A DNA stretch of 64,000 nucleotides, taken from the NCBI GenBank assembly GCA_964599095.1, contig CAZREB010000011.1, forward strand, positions 80,247 through 144,246, written 5' to 3'. Shown here in pieces: positions 49,952 through 58,309 of the stretch. The notes under the pieces are model-generated. The model did not search any database, was not told the origin of the DNA, and saw only the letters and a list, made by a program, of their open reading frames with translations. This DNA is from SZAS-79 sp964599095 (GTDB lineage: Bacteria; Pseudomonadota; Gammaproteobacteria; Burkholderiales; SG8-39). Every line of letters begins with the position of its first letter. The stretch's first letter is position 1. The translations under genes were made by a program, and so were the position numbers.

Positions 49952-50692
49952 TTGCCAGGCAGACTCGCAGGCAAGACCGCGGTGATTACCGCCGCCGGGC
50001 AGGGCATCGGGCGTGCGACGGCCGAAGCCTTTGCGCGCGAAGGCGCCACCGTCTGGGCTACCGACGTCAACCCCGGGACGCTCGCGGAACTGGAGGGCAA
50101 ACCCGGCATCCGCACCCGCATCCTCGACGTCATGGACGAGGCCGCGGTGAACGCAGCTGCCAGGGAGATCGGTGCGATCGACATCCTGTTCAACTGCGCA
50201 GGCTATGTGCACCAGGGCACGATCTTCGACTGCACGCCCAAAGACTGGGAGTTCAGCTTCAACCTGAACGTGCGCTCGATGTATTACACGATCCGGGCGT
50301 TCCTGCCGGCGATGCTCGCCAAGGGCGGCGGCTCGATCATCAACATGTCGTCGATCGCGTCGAGCGTCAGGGGCCTGCCTAACCGCGTCGTCTACGGCGC
50401 GTCCAAGGCCGCCGTGATCGGGTTGACCAAGGCCATCGCGGCCGACTACGTGAAGCAGGGCGTTCGGTGCAACGCCATCGGGCCGGGCACGGTCGACACC
50501 CCTTCGCTGCACGACCGGATCAACGCCTTCGCCGACCCGGTGCAGGCGAGGAAGGACTTCATCGCGCGCCAGCCGATGGGCCGCCTGGGAACGGTCGACG
50601 ACATCACGGGCATCGTCGTGTTCCTCGCGTCCGACGAATCCAAATTCGCCACCGGAAACATGTATTCCGTTGACGGCGGCATGACGATCTGA
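49952..50692 (+). CDS. SDR dehydrogenase, 2-keto-3-deoxy-L-fuconate dehydrogenase-like
   Basis: A 246-residue classical SDR starting at TTG after a GGGAGAG site. AVITAAGQGIGRATAEAFAR is the cofactor loop, the Asp in WATDVNPGT favours NAD, and NCAGYVHQGTIFDCTPKDWE, LNVRSMYY, MSSIASSVRGLPNRV and catalytic YGASK match the DHRS6/BDH2-like group that also holds bacterial 2-keto-3-deoxy-L-fuconate dehydrogenases. It would oxidise a 2-keto-3-deoxy-aldonate to a 2,4-diketo acid, the substrate of the next gene's product. Hydroxybutyrate-type substrates remain possible. Confidence 0.88.
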   Translation: MPGRLAGKTAVITAAGQGIGRATAEAFAREGATVWATDVNPGTLAELEGKPGIRTRILDVMDEAAVNAAAREIGAIDILFNCAGYVHQGTIFDCTPKDWEFSFNLNVRSMYYTIRAFLPAMLAKGGGSIINMSSIASSVRGLPNRVVYGASKAAVIGLTKAIAADYVKQGVRCNAIGPGTVDTPSLHDRINAFADPVQARKDFIARQPMGRLGTVDDITGIVVFLASDESKFATGNMYSVDGGMTI

Positions 50693-50709
50693 ATCACTGG
50701 GAGAACTGA

Positions 50710-51558
50710 ATGAAATTGTGTCGTTATGGCAAGGACGGCTTCGAAAAGCCGGGAATGATCGACTCGGAGGGCAAGCTCCGCGACTTGTCGAAAGTCGTCA
50801 GCAACATCGGGCCGGGCGAGATTTCTCCCCGCGGCCTGAAGAACCTCGCGCGCATCAAGCCCGAGAGCCTGCCGATCGTCGCCGGCAATCCGCGCATGGG
50901 GGTTCCCTATGTCGGCATCGGCAAGTTCGTCGCGATCGGGCTGAACTACTCGGACCATGCCAAGGAAGCCGGCATGGCGATTCCCACCGAGCCGATCATC
51001 TTCAGCAAGGCGACCACCTGCATCACCGGGCCGGACGACGACGTCATCCAGCCGCCGGCGTCCACCAAGCTCGATTGGGAGGTCGAACTCGGCATCGTCA
51101 TCGGGACCAAGGCGCAGCATGTGACCAAGGAAAAGGCGCTCGAACACGTCGCCGGCTATTGCGTGGTCAACGACGTGTCGGAGCGCGCCTTCCAGCTGCA
51201 GTCCTCGCAATGGGACAAAGGCAAGAGCTACGACACTTTCGGGCCGATCGGGCCCTGGCTCGTCACGACCGATGAGATCCCCGACCCGCAGGTCCTGGAC
51301 ATGTTCCTCGACCTCAACGGGAAGCGCATGCAGACCGGCAATACGCGAACCATGATCTTCGACTGCGCGCACCTCGTGTCGTACGTGAGCCAGTACATGA
51401 CGCTTCTTCCGGGCGACATCATCACGACCGGGACGCCTCCGGGCGTCGGCATGGGCATCAAGCCGAACCCGGTCTTCCTCAAGGTCGGCGACGTCATGAC
51501 GCTCGGCATCCAGGGGCTGGGCCAGCAGAGGCAGAAGGTGGTTGCGTATTCGCGCTAG
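50710..51558 (+). CDS. Fumarylacetoacetase-fold hydrolase (2,4-diketo-3-deoxy-aldonate hydrolase-like)
   Basis: A 282-residue FAH-family enzyme. The metal-site pattern is seen in DWEVELGIVIGTKA and the preceding Glu/Asp segments; GLNYSDHAKEAGM, GYCVVNDVSERAFQ, GKSYDTFGPIGPWL and GDIITTGTPPGVGMG are typical of the ureidoglycolate-lyase-like / diketo-deoxy-fuconate hydrolase branch. It follows the SDR by 17 bases. In the L-fucose and L-rhamnose oxidative routes this pair ends with cleavage to pyruvate and L-lactate. A strong terminator follows. Confidence 0.9.
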   Translation: MKLCRYGKDGFEKPGMIDSEGKLRDLSKVVSNIGPGEISPRGLKNLARIKPESLPIVAGNPRMGVPYVGIGKFVAIGLNYSDHAKEAGMAIPTEPIIFSKATTCITGPDDDVIQPPASTKLDWEVELGIVIGTKAQHVTKEKALEHVAGYCVVNDVSERAFQLQSSQWDKGKSYDTFGPIGPWLVTTDEIPDPQVLDMFLDLNGKRMQTGNTRTMIFDCAHLVSYVSQYMTLLPGDIITTGTPPGVGMGIKPNPVFLKVGDVMTLGIQGLGQQRQKVVAYSR

Positions 51559-51577
51559 TCAGGGCGGAAGCGGAAGC

Positions 51578-51605
51578 AAAAAAGCCCGGTTCGCCGGGCT
51601 TTTTT
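51578..51605. terminator. Bidirectional rho-independent terminator with TTCG loop
   Basis: A perfect 12-base stem AAAAAAGCCCGG / CCGGGCTTTTTT closes a TTCG tetraloop. A-tract and T-tract on both sides let it stop transcripts from either direction: the hydrolase gene on plus and the small Lys-rich gene on minus, whose stop is 20 bases away. Confidence 0.95.
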
Positions 51606-51624
51606 GTTTGCTTCCGCGCGTCGG

Positions 51625-51789
51625 TCAGGACGCGGGTTTCGCTTCACCAGGGGGGGCCGGCTGTTCTTCCGCCCCCTCGGGTGTCCCCGCGGCTTTCGCG
51701 GCGAGCTTCTTCAGCCGCTTTTCTTCCTGCTTCTTCTTCTTGGCAAGTTCCTTCTGGCGCTTTTCGTACTGGAAATTTGGCTTGGCCAA
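51625..51789 (-). CDS. Small Lys/Glu-rich protein, TTG start
   Basis: A 54-residue protein that is easily missed because it starts with TTG. Translation begins (M)AKPNFQYEKRQKELA, runs through KKKKQEEKRLKKLAAKAAG and ends in a Pro/Glu/Ala tail. An AGGAG site lies nine bases before the TTG. The MAKPN-F/Y-x-(F/Y)EKRQ-ELAKKKK start is one I associate with small conserved betaproteobacterial proteins of unknown role. Strong charge suggests a nucleic-acid or ribosome association, but that is a guess. It ends beside a shared terminator and follows the DUF350 gene by 87 bases. Confidence 0.78.
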   Translation of the reverse strand: MAKPNFQYEKRQKELAKKKKQEEKRLKKLAAKAAGTPEGAEEQPAPPGEAKPAS

Positions 51790-51876
51790 TTCGACGTACT
51801 CCTAAAGGGTGGGTCGAAGTTCGCAGGGATGCAGCCGCAAGAATAGCCGAAAGTCGGCCGGGAGGCATTTGCCGCC

Positions 51877-52287
51877 TCAGTAGCTCATGCTGGCGGCGTT
51901 CAGGATTCCGGCGCCTAGGGACATCGCACCGAGGAATGCGCCGGACGCGACCTTGCCGGCGGGGATGTCCCGCGCAAGGTCCGGCAGGATCGTGCGGGTG
52001 GCGAGGTAGACCAGCAGTTGCACGACAAGCGCAATCGTGGCCCAGATCCCGACGTCATACGGATTGATGCTGTGCTCGACCGCGGACGCGAGGGGCAGAA
52101 CGAATCCGATCAGCGTGCCGGAGAGGCTGGCGGCCGCCGCGCAGTTGCCTTCCCGGATCAGCGCGATCTCGCGATAGGGCGTGAGACGCACGTAGATCGC
52201 CAGGAACAGCGCCACGAATCCGATGCACAAGCCGAAATAGATGAGGAAGTCGTCGAGGCCCTGCAGCGAAAGGTTAAGGAATTCCAT
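51877..52287 (-). CDS. DUF350 family membrane protein
   Basis: A 136-residue inner-membrane protein with four hydrophobic helices (FLIYFGLCIGFVALFLAIYV, ASLSGTLIGFVLPLASAV, GIWATIALVVQLLVYLATR, GAFLGAMSLGAGILNAASM). The repeat-like arrangement of two helix pairs with Gly-Leu-Ile and Asp at loops is DUF350 (YjfL type). Function unknown. It comes 13 bases after the GSP-synthetase-like gene, as in E. coli where yjfL lies near yjfM and yjfC. Confidence 0.9.
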   Translation of the reverse strand: MEFLNLSLQGLDDFLIYFGLCIGFVALFLAIYVRLTPYREIALIREGNCAAAASLSGTLIGFVLPLASAVEHSINPYDVGIWATIALVVQLLVYLATRTILPDLARDIPAGKVASGAFLGAMSLGAGILNAASMSY

Positions 52288-52300
52288 GCTGGCGTTCTCC

Positions 52301-53452
52301 TCAGTCGAAGTAGTGCGGGACGAACCGGCTGGTGTTGCGCGTGATCGGCGTGTCGTCCTCGCGAATGCCCATGCCGGCAGCCGAATCGCCGACTATCCAT
52401 GACCCGATCACCGGATAACGCTTCACGGCGCCTGCTGGAGTGGAGACCTGATACCCGGGTAGGGGCGCATAGGCCTGGTAGACCCAGCCTTCGGCTCCGT
52501 ACCCGCCCGGCTCGCGCACCACCCCCAACCGCCTGTTGAGCGTCACATTCGCACCCTCGCGCGAGAGCAGCGGCTTCTTGACGTATTCGCCCGCAAATCG
52601 CGAAGGCGTGAAGTAGGCGGGCAGCAGGTTCGGGTGGCCGTAATTCAGTTCCCACAGGATCGCGAGCAGGGCCTTGTTCGACAGCAGCATCTTCCACGCT
52701 GGCTCGACCCAATGGGTGGTCTGCAGCAGCAGGTGTGGCGCAAAAGCCTCCCGCACCATCCATTCCCACGGATAAAGCTTGAAAATCCGCTCGACGGCGG
52801 CGTCTTCGAGGTCGACGAACCGCCGGTTCGAGGCATCCCACCCGAGATCCTCGATCCATATCGGACGCGCGTCCCAACCGGCCTGCAATGCGGTATCGCG
52901 AAGATATTCGGTATTGCCGAGGTCCTCTTCGTTTTCCTGCACCGTCGCGAACCAGAGCGGTCCTTCGGTGCCGGGCGCCTTCATTTCGCGCCAGCGCGCA
53001 ATCAGCTTCTCGTGCAGCGAATTGAACTGGTCGGCCTCCGGGCGGGTGTCTTCCAGCCATTGCCACTGGATGACGCTAGCTTCGAGGAGGGCGGTGGGGG
53101 TGTCGGCGTTGTATTCCAGCATCCTGGGTTCGCCTTCGCCATCCCAACTGAAGTCGAACCTCCCGAACACCGACGGGTCGCCGCGACGCCAGGAGTCGGC
53201 GACCATGCCATGGAAAGCCTCGGGGATCGCGAACTCGGACATGCGCTTTTCCTTGACGATCACGTCGACCGCTGCAAGACAAAGGCGATGCAGTTCTTCG
53301 GTCACCGATTCCAGCCGATCGACCTGGTCCGAGTCGAACGCATAGCAGGCGGTTTCGTCCCAGTAGGTGCCGTCCATGGAGTGATAGGTGAAGCCTGCGT
53401 CCTCGCATTTCTCGCGCCAGTCGCGGCGCGGCTCGGCAATTTCGCGCCGCAT
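52301..53452 (-). CDS. Glutathionylspermidine synthetase-like ATP-grasp protein (YgiC/YjfC family)
   Basis: A 383-residue protein with only the synthetase half of glutathionylspermidine enzymes. Seen are TYWDETACYAFDSDQVDRLE, GRFDFSWDGEGEPRMLEYNA with the metal-binding Asp/Glu/Asn, ATVQENEEDLGNTEYLRD, KALLAILWELNYGHPNLLPA, KKPLLSREGANV and SWIVGDSAAGMGIRED. It should ligate a peptide-like acid to an amine using ATP. The homologues in E. coli are not shown, to my knowledge, to make glutathionylspermidine, so the substrate is open. It starts directly at the YgiB-like stop codon. Confidence 0.92.
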   Translation of the reverse strand: MRREIAEPRRDWREKCEDAGFTYHSMDGTYWDETACYAFDSDQVDRLESVTEELHRLCLAAVDVIVKEKRMSEFAIPEAFHGMVADSWRRGDPSVFGRFDFSWDGEGEPRMLEYNADTPTALLEASVIQWQWLEDTRPEADQFNSLHEKLIARWREMKAPGTEGPLWFATVQENEEDLGNTEYLRDTALQAGWDARPIWIEDLGWDASNRRFVDLEDAAVERIFKLYPWEWMVREAFAPHLLLQTTHWVEPAWKMLLSNKALLAILWELNYGHPNLLPAYFTPSRFAGEYVKKPLLSREGANVTLNRRLGVVREPGGYGAEGWVYQAYAPLPGYQVSTPAGAVKRYPVIGSWIVGDSAAGMGIREDDTPITRNTSRFVPHYFD

Positions 53453-53836
53453 TCAGCCGCCGGAGGACATCGAGTGGGCGCTGGAGCCGAATCCGCTGCG
53501 GCTCACCGAACTGCTGCCGGAAGACGAGCCGGCACGTGCATTGCTCGCCAAATGGGTCACCCCGCCCCTGCCGGCGTAGGACGCGGTCAACGCGTTGACG
53601 CTCGGGCGGGGCCGGCCGCTGGGGTAGCTCGAACCGAAATAGCGCGGGCCGTAGTAATAGGACGAGGAGTACTTGCCGTCCGTGACGCGCGAGCAGTCCG
53701 CTGACTCACCCCAGTCCTTGCGGCAGTTCTCGACGCTGGTATAGACGTCGCGCTGGGATTCCGGGTCGTTGCAGCCGGCGAGGCTGCCGGCGAGAACCAG
53801 CGTGATGGCTGCACTGCGCTTGCGCCTTGCTCCCAT
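53453..53836 (-). CDS. YgiB/DUF1190-like lipoprotein
   Basis: A 127-residue lipoprotein. The signal ends in the lipobox LAGC (residues 19-22), then CNDPESQRDVYTSVENCRKD with GESADCSRVTDG, a Tyr/Ser-rich middle and a Ser/Gly tail ending SAHSMSSGG. The order lipobox, Cys-containing domain, Gly/Ser tail resembles E. coli YgiB/YjfM, whose genes also precede a GSP-synthetase-like gene. Likely anchored to the outer membrane facing the periplasm. Role unknown. It ends exactly where the next gene's start begins. Confidence 0.78.
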   Translation of the reverse strand: MGARRKRSAAITLVLAGSLAGCNDPESQRDVYTSVENCRKDWGESADCSRVTDGKYSSSYYYGPRYFGSSYPSGRPRPSVNALTASYAGRGGVTHLASNARAGSSSGSSSVSRSGFGSSAHSMSSGG

Positions 53837-53968
53837 GCTCCCTCCCCCAAGGTTGCGCGCCAGTGTACCAACGGCCGCGAACTTTTGCGCCGGCGGGCAC
53901 CCGGCGAGGCTCCGTTAAGATACTCCACCGACGACAAGGGACTTCAATTGGCGGCAACGAACGCAACC

Positions 53969-55066
53969 ATGAATGGCACGGACTTCATCGTCCGACGCGA
54001 AAACCTGCGCACCTTCCGGTTTGAACGGGGCCTCGAACGATCGCTCGCCGCCGGCGAGGCGATCCTGTCCGTCGACGCTTTCGCCTTCACGTCGAACAAT
54101 GTCACCTACGCGGCTTTCGGCGAGTCGATGTCCTACTGGAAGTTCTTTCCTGCGTCCGAGGGATGGGGGCGCATTCCGGTATGGGGCTTCGGGACGGTCG
54201 TCGAATCCTCGGTCCAGGCAATCCGCCCGGGCGAGCGGTTCTATGGGTATTACCCGATGTCCGATCGGGTGGTCGTCCAGCCCGAGCGCGTGTCGGAAGC
54301 CGGTTTCTCCGATGGCGTTGCCCACCGCAAGCCGCTGCATGCGGTCTACAACCAATACCTGCGTACGACGACCGATCCCGGCTATGACCCGGCGCACGAG
54401 TCTGAGCAGATGCTGCTGCGGCCGCTCTTTTTCACGTCGTTCCTGATCGACGATTTCCTTGCCGACAACGACTTCTTCGGGGCGCAGACGATCTTGCTGT
54501 CCAGCGCATCGAGCAAGACGGCCTACGGCACCGCGTTCCAGCTCGCACAACGGGGTGTTCGCGGAGAACGTCCGGAGATCATCGGCCTGACTTCGGCAGC
54601 AAACCTGGCGTTCGTGGAAGAGCTTGGCTGCTATGACCGCGCGGTTGCCTATGGCGAAATCGACTCGTTGCCGCGAGACGTCCCGGCCGTTTACGTGGAC
54701 ATGTCGGGCGATGGCGCAGTGCGTGCCGATGTCCATCGCCATTTCGATGCGAGCCTCAAGTACAGCTGCGCCGTGGGCGGCACGCACTGGGACGCGCTGG
54801 CAGGCCCGGGCGGATTGGCAGGTCCGCGACCCACGCTTTTCTTTGCACCGGCCCAGGCCAGGAAGCGTGTCGGCGAATGGGGAGCGGCGGATCTTCAAGG
54901 GAGGATCGCGGCGGCGTGGAAGTCTTTTCTCGGTGAAGTCGCGGCGCCGGGCCGCGCATGGATGGAGGTGGTCCGCGGGAAAGGGCCTGCCGACGTAGAA
55001 CGCGTCTACCTCGCGATGCTAGACGGGAAGGTGCATCCCCGCGAAGGGCACGTGCTGTCGCTGTGA
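53969..55066 (+). CDS. DUF2855 family protein
   Basis: A 365-residue protein related to medium-chain dehydrogenases. The N-terminal part MNGTDFIVRRENLRTFRFE, with LSVDAFAFTSNNVTYAAFG and WGRIPVWGFGTVV, and a later Rossmann-like segment (TILLSSASSKTAYGTAFQLA, IIGLTSAANLAFVEELGCYD) are the DUF2855 hallmarks. No function is established. I chose ATG 53969 by homology; a TTG at 53948 has a better ribosome site (AAGGGA) and would add seven residues. The stop overlaps the methyltransferase start by one base. Confidence 0.88.
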   Translation: MNGTDFIVRRENLRTFRFERGLERSLAAGEAILSVDAFAFTSNNVTYAAFGESMSYWKFFPASEGWGRIPVWGFGTVVESSVQAIRPGERFYGYYPMSDRVVVQPERVSEAGFSDGVAHRKPLHAVYNQYLRTTTDPGYDPAHESEQMLLRPLFFTSFLIDDFLADNDFFGAQTILLSSASSKTAYGTAFQLAQRGVRGERPEIIGLTSAANLAFVEELGCYDRAVAYGEIDSLPRDVPAVYVDMSGDGAVRADVHRHFDASLKYSCAVGGTHWDALAGPGGLAGPRPTLFFAPAQARKRVGEWGAADLQGRIAAAWKSFLGEVAAPGRAWMEVVRGKGPADVERVYLAMLDGKVHPREGHVLSL

Positions 55067-56079
55067 TGCACGACCAGGCTCCGCCCAGCGTGCCGGACGT
55101 ATCGCCCTTTGCCAACCGCTTCCGCAAGAGCCTGGCCCACTGGGGAAAGTGGGCGCGCCGCCGCGGTATCGGTTGTTTCCGCGTCTACGACCGGGATGTG
55201 CCGCAGTTCCCGTTTGCGATCGACTGGTACCAGACCGTGGTGCCGCGTGCCGAGGCCCATCTCCATGTGCAGGAAATTGAAACCGGGTGGAAACTGGGCG
55301 AGGACGAGTACACCGCCTGGATGACCGCGGTCTGCGAAGCGATCTGCGCGACCTGCGAGGTGCCTGCGGGGCAGCTTCACCTCAAGCGCCGCGAGCGCAA
55401 GCGCGGGCTCGCGCAATACGAGAAGCTCGACGAACCGGCCGAGGCATTCGTTGTCGAGGAGGCCGGTCGGCGCTTCGAGGTCAACTTCGACACCTATCTC
55501 GATACCGGGCTGTTCCTCGATCATCGGCAGACCCGGGCCATGGTCGCCGAGTCGATTGCGGCTCGTATCGCCAGTGACCGACCGGTGAACTTCCTGAACC
55601 TCTTCGCGTACACCGGCAGCTTCTCCGTATACGCGGCCGCGGCCGGTGCAGGCCGGTCGACGACGATCGACTTGTCGAACACCTACCAGGCCTGGACCGC
55701 GCGAAACTTCGCGCTCAATGGCATCGAATCGAAGGAGCACCGGCTGGTCCGCGCCGACGTGGTTGCCTGGCTTGGCGAAGCCTGCGAGCGAGCGGAGCGA
55801 TTCGACGTGATCGTCCTCGACCCGCCCTCGTTCTCGAACTCGAAGAAGATGCAGGGCGTGCTCGACGTCCAGCGGGATCACCCTGCGATGGTGCGGCAAT
55901 GCCATGCGCTGCTCGCACCGGGTGGCGAATTGTTTTTTTCGACAAACCTGCGCTCCTTCGAACTCGATCCCGGATTGAGCGCACTGGGGCTCGTGGAGAT
56001 CACCCGCCAGAGCGTGCCGGGAGACTTCAGGCGACCCGGGCGGGCGCCACCGCATCGCGCGTGGCGGTTGGCAAAGTGA
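55066..56079 (+). CDS. Free-standing RlmK-like rRNA methyltransferase
   Basis: A 337-residue class I SAM methyltransferase that matches the C-terminal half of E. coli RlmL (the RlmK unit, m7G2069 in 23S rRNA). It shows FANRFRKSLAHWGKWARRRG, LKRRERKRGLAQYEKL, YLDTGLFLDHRQTRAM, SAM motif NFLNLFAYTGSFSVYAAAAG, and VLDPPSFSNSKKMQGVLDVQ. The RlmL N-terminal half is missing, so N2-methylation must be done by another protein. It begins at ATG 55066, overlapping the DUF2855 stop (TGATG). Upstream in-frame codons are rejected. Confidence 0.88.
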   Translation: MHDQAPPSVPDVSPFANRFRKSLAHWGKWARRRGIGCFRVYDRDVPQFPFAIDWYQTVVPRAEAHLHVQEIETGWKLGEDEYTAWMTAVCEAICATCEVPAGQLHLKRRERKRGLAQYEKLDEPAEAFVVEEAGRRFEVNFDTYLDTGLFLDHRQTRAMVAESIAARIASDRPVNFLNLFAYTGSFSVYAAAAGAGRSTTIDLSNTYQAWTARNFALNGIESKEHRLVRADVVAWLGEACERAERFDVIVLDPPSFSNSKKMQGVLDVQRDHPAMVRQCHALLAPGGELFFSTNLRSFELDPGLSALGLVEITRQSVPGDFRRPGRAPPHRAWRLAK

Positions 56080-56090
56080 GCGGGTGAGAG

Positions 56091-56165
56091 ATGGCCGCCA
56101 TGGAAACGCTCAAATCGAGAGTTGCCGTGGTCGCCGGCGGTGCGTCCGGCATCGGGGCGCAGGCG
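56091..56165 (+). pseudogene. Remnant of a short-chain dehydrogenase gene
   Basis: Reading from ATG 56091 gives MAAMETLKSRVAVVAGGASG followed by IGAQAA, the first strand and GGxSGIG cofactor loop of an SDR. After about residue 25 the similarity ends, the frame runs through non-homologous residues into the convergent methyltransferase gene, and stops within some 60 codons. The rest of the SDR (NNAG, YxxxK) is not found on either side. I infer a deletion left the 5' end. Confidence 0.62.
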
Positions 56166-56196
56166 GCCCGTTGCGCCCCGTCCGTCCGGGCTTTCC

Positions 56197-57432
56197 CTAG
56201 CCGAGTCCCTCGGTGCGCAGCAGTTTCTCCAGGCTTTGCTCGCGAATCCCGTAGTACGCCTTGATGTCGCGGATCTGTGCGTCGATGCCGGCACGCGGCG
56301 CGGGCCGTGCGCGCTTTACCGCGAGGATCATCTTGTTCTTGCTGGTGTGCTCGAGCGATACGAACTCGAAGATCTTCGCGTCATAGCCCTCGGATTCCAG
56401 CAGCAGGGCGCGCAGGCCATCGGTCACCATCTCGGCCTCCTGGCCCAGGTGGATGCCGTGCCGCAGCAGCGGCTTCAGCAGTTCCGGGCCCTGCATCTGC
56501 GGCCGGATTTCCTTATGGCAGCAGGGTGCGCACAGGATGATCGACGCGCCGGCGCGCAGTCCTGCATGGATCGCATAGTCGGTTGCGGTATCACACGCGT
56601 GAAGTGCGATCATGATATCGATCGGCTCGCGCCCGTGGCTGCGGATGTCGCCGTGTTCGAACGTGAGGTCCCGCAAACCGATCTGCGCTGCTGCCGCGTT
56701 GCAAAGGCGAACCAGGTCTTCGCGCAGCTCGACCCCGGTGACGCTTGCCTCGACGCGGCGCGCATTCGTGAGGTAGTCGTGGACCGCGAACGTGAGGTAG
56801 CCCTTGCCCGAGCCGAAATCCACAACGCGGACCTTGCCCGCGTCCTTGAGCGTCGAGGACTCGAATGCGTGATCGAGGACCTCGACGAACTTGTTGATCT
56901 GCTTCCACTTGCGCGCCATCGCCGGCACCAGGCGATGGTCCGCATCGGTCACGCCGAGCGCCGAGAGGAAGGGCCGGTCGAGATCGAGAAAGCGGTGCTT
57001 CTCGCGATCGTGGCCCTGGGCCGTCGCGCCGGCGGCTGAAGCGCGCCCGGTACGCAGGGTGTATTTCCCTTTCCTGCTCACGGCGAGCTGGGTCTCGAGC
57101 GTGGAGGTGAGCAGGTGCGCGTTCTCGAACGAGTTCCCGAGTTCTTCGGCAATCGCGGGAATCGCCTCGGCAATGGGCACGTTCTTGGTGACGTCGCGGG
57201 TCTTGTAGCTGTAGACGAACGACATCGATGGCTCGCCGCGCAATACCAGCTTGCGCGCGGTCACGCGGACTAAATCGGGCTCTGCGCCACGGTATTTTGC
57301 GAGCACGAGCTTGACGAACGTTTCGTCCCCGAGCGCCTTCGCGAGCAGGCCGAGGAACTGCTCGCGTTGCGGGTGCGGGGGATCGGACGTACCGACGGCT
57401 GCGGTGACGTCCGGTTTTCTTGCCGGGGGCAT
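56197..57432 (-). CDS. METTL25-like SAM methyltransferase (Methyltransf_32 fold)
   Basis: A 411-residue protein. The N-terminal half (LVRVTARKLVLRGEPSMSFV, YSYKTRDVTKNV) is specific to this group. The methyltransferase part has VVDFGSGKGYLTFAVHDYL, SVTGVELREDLVRLCN, MIALHACDTATDYAIHAGL, and ILCAPCCHKEIRPQM with its Cys pair and His. A KAYYGIREQSLEKLLRTEGL tail ends it. This family is shared with eukaryotic METTL25 and many bacteria; substrate unknown, rRNA or protein possible. Divergent from the second RraA-like gene. Confidence 0.87.
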   Translation of the reverse strand: MPPARKPDVTAAVGTSDPPHPQREQFLGLLAKALGDETFVKLVLAKYRGAEPDLVRVTARKLVLRGEPSMSFVYSYKTRDVTKNVPIAEAIPAIAEELGNSFENAHLLTSTLETQLAVSRKGKYTLRTGRASAAGATAQGHDREKHRFLDLDRPFLSALGVTDADHRLVPAMARKWKQINKFVEVLDHAFESSTLKDAGKVRVVDFGSGKGYLTFAVHDYLTNARRVEASVTGVELREDLVRLCNAAAAQIGLRDLTFEHGDIRSHGREPIDIMIALHACDTATDYAIHAGLRAGASIILCAPCCHKEIRPQMQGPELLKPLLRHGIHLGQEAEMVTDGLRALLLESEGYDAKIFEFVSLEHTSKNKMILAVKRARPAPRAGIDAQIRDIKAYYGIREQSLEKLLRTEGLG

Positions 57433-57568
57433 GGTTCATCGTATCCGAATTTCGCGGCAGGATGGACTGGGCTCACTTCCCGGCGAACCGGCCCTCGAGT
57501 GCCTGCATGAGTGCTGTCCTGCCCCGCCGACTTTACGGGCGCCCGGGTCGTCGTGTAATACTCGCGGC

Positions 57569-58309
57569 ATGAATGAAAGGAATGCCGGCGCCCCGGCCAA
57601 AGGGCTATCGGAGCAGACCCGCTCCCGCCTGGCGGGATGCTCGAGCGCGACGCTGTCCACGCAGCTTTTCAAGCGCGGCCTGCGCAACCAGGTCCTGCAG
57701 GGCGTCTCGAGGCTGACGCCGAAGGCGCCACCGCTGGTGGGCGAAGCCTTTACGCTGCGCAACATCCCGGCGCGAGAAGACATCGACCACGTAGGAATCC
57801 ACCAGGACCCCGGACACCCGCAACGGAAGTCCATCGAGATAGCGCCTCCCGGAAGCGTACTGGTCATCGACTGCAGGGGCGATGCGCGCTGTGCGTCGGC
57901 CGGCGGAATCCTGGTAAAGAGGCTTGCCGTGCGCGGCGTTGCCGGGCTCGTGACCGACGGCGGTTTGCGCGATACCCCCGAAATCTCGGCGGACTCGTTT
58001 CCGGTCTACTGCAAGGCCCCTTCGGCGCCGATCAGCCTCACGCACCAGCACGCGGTCGACTTCAACGTGCCGATCGCATGTGGCGGCGTGGCCGTCTATC
58101 CCGGCGATGTGATCGTCGGCGACGCGGAAGCGGTGATCGTCGTCCCGTGCCATCTCGCCGACGAAGTCGCAGAAGATGCATTTGGGCAGGAGCAACTGGA
58201 GAAGTTCGTGCTGGAAGAGATTTCGGCTGGCCGGCCGCTTCCCGGCACCTACCCGCCGAACGAGGCCACGCGCGCGCGCTACGAAGAGTGGAAGAAAAAG
58301 GCCAAGTGA
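57569..58309 (+). CDS. RraA-like / HMG-aldolase family protein (second copy)
   Basis: A 246-residue RraA-fold protein, not closely similar to the one at 37087. It keeps APPGSVLVIDCRGDARCASA, the VTDGGLRDTPEI segment with adjacent Arg-Asp, and VYPGDVIVGDAEAVIVVP. A long C-terminal tail (SAGRPLPGTYPPNEATRARY) is typical of members used in catabolic clusters. The stop overlaps the following GTG start by four bases, so it is probably made with the flavoprotein. A role in aldol cleavage or decarboxylation of a keto acid is likely; substrate unknown. Confidence 0.87.
   Translation: MNERNAGAPAKGLSEQTRSRLAGCSSATLSTQLFKRGLRNQVLQGVSRLTPKAPPLVGEAFTLRNIPAREDIDHVGIHQDPGHPQRKSIEIAPPGSVLVIDCRGDARCASAGGILVKRLAVRGVAGLVTDGGLRDTPEISADSFPVYCKAPSAPISLTHQHAVDFNVPIACGGVAVYPGDVIVGDAEAVIVVPCHLADEVAEDAFGQEQLEKFVLEEISAGRPLPGTYPPNEATRARYEEWKKKAK

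Noticed and set aside
57556..57561. TAATAC as -10 box for the second RraA-like gene
   Set aside because: Only eight bases before the ATG and no -35; would need a nearly leaderless message.
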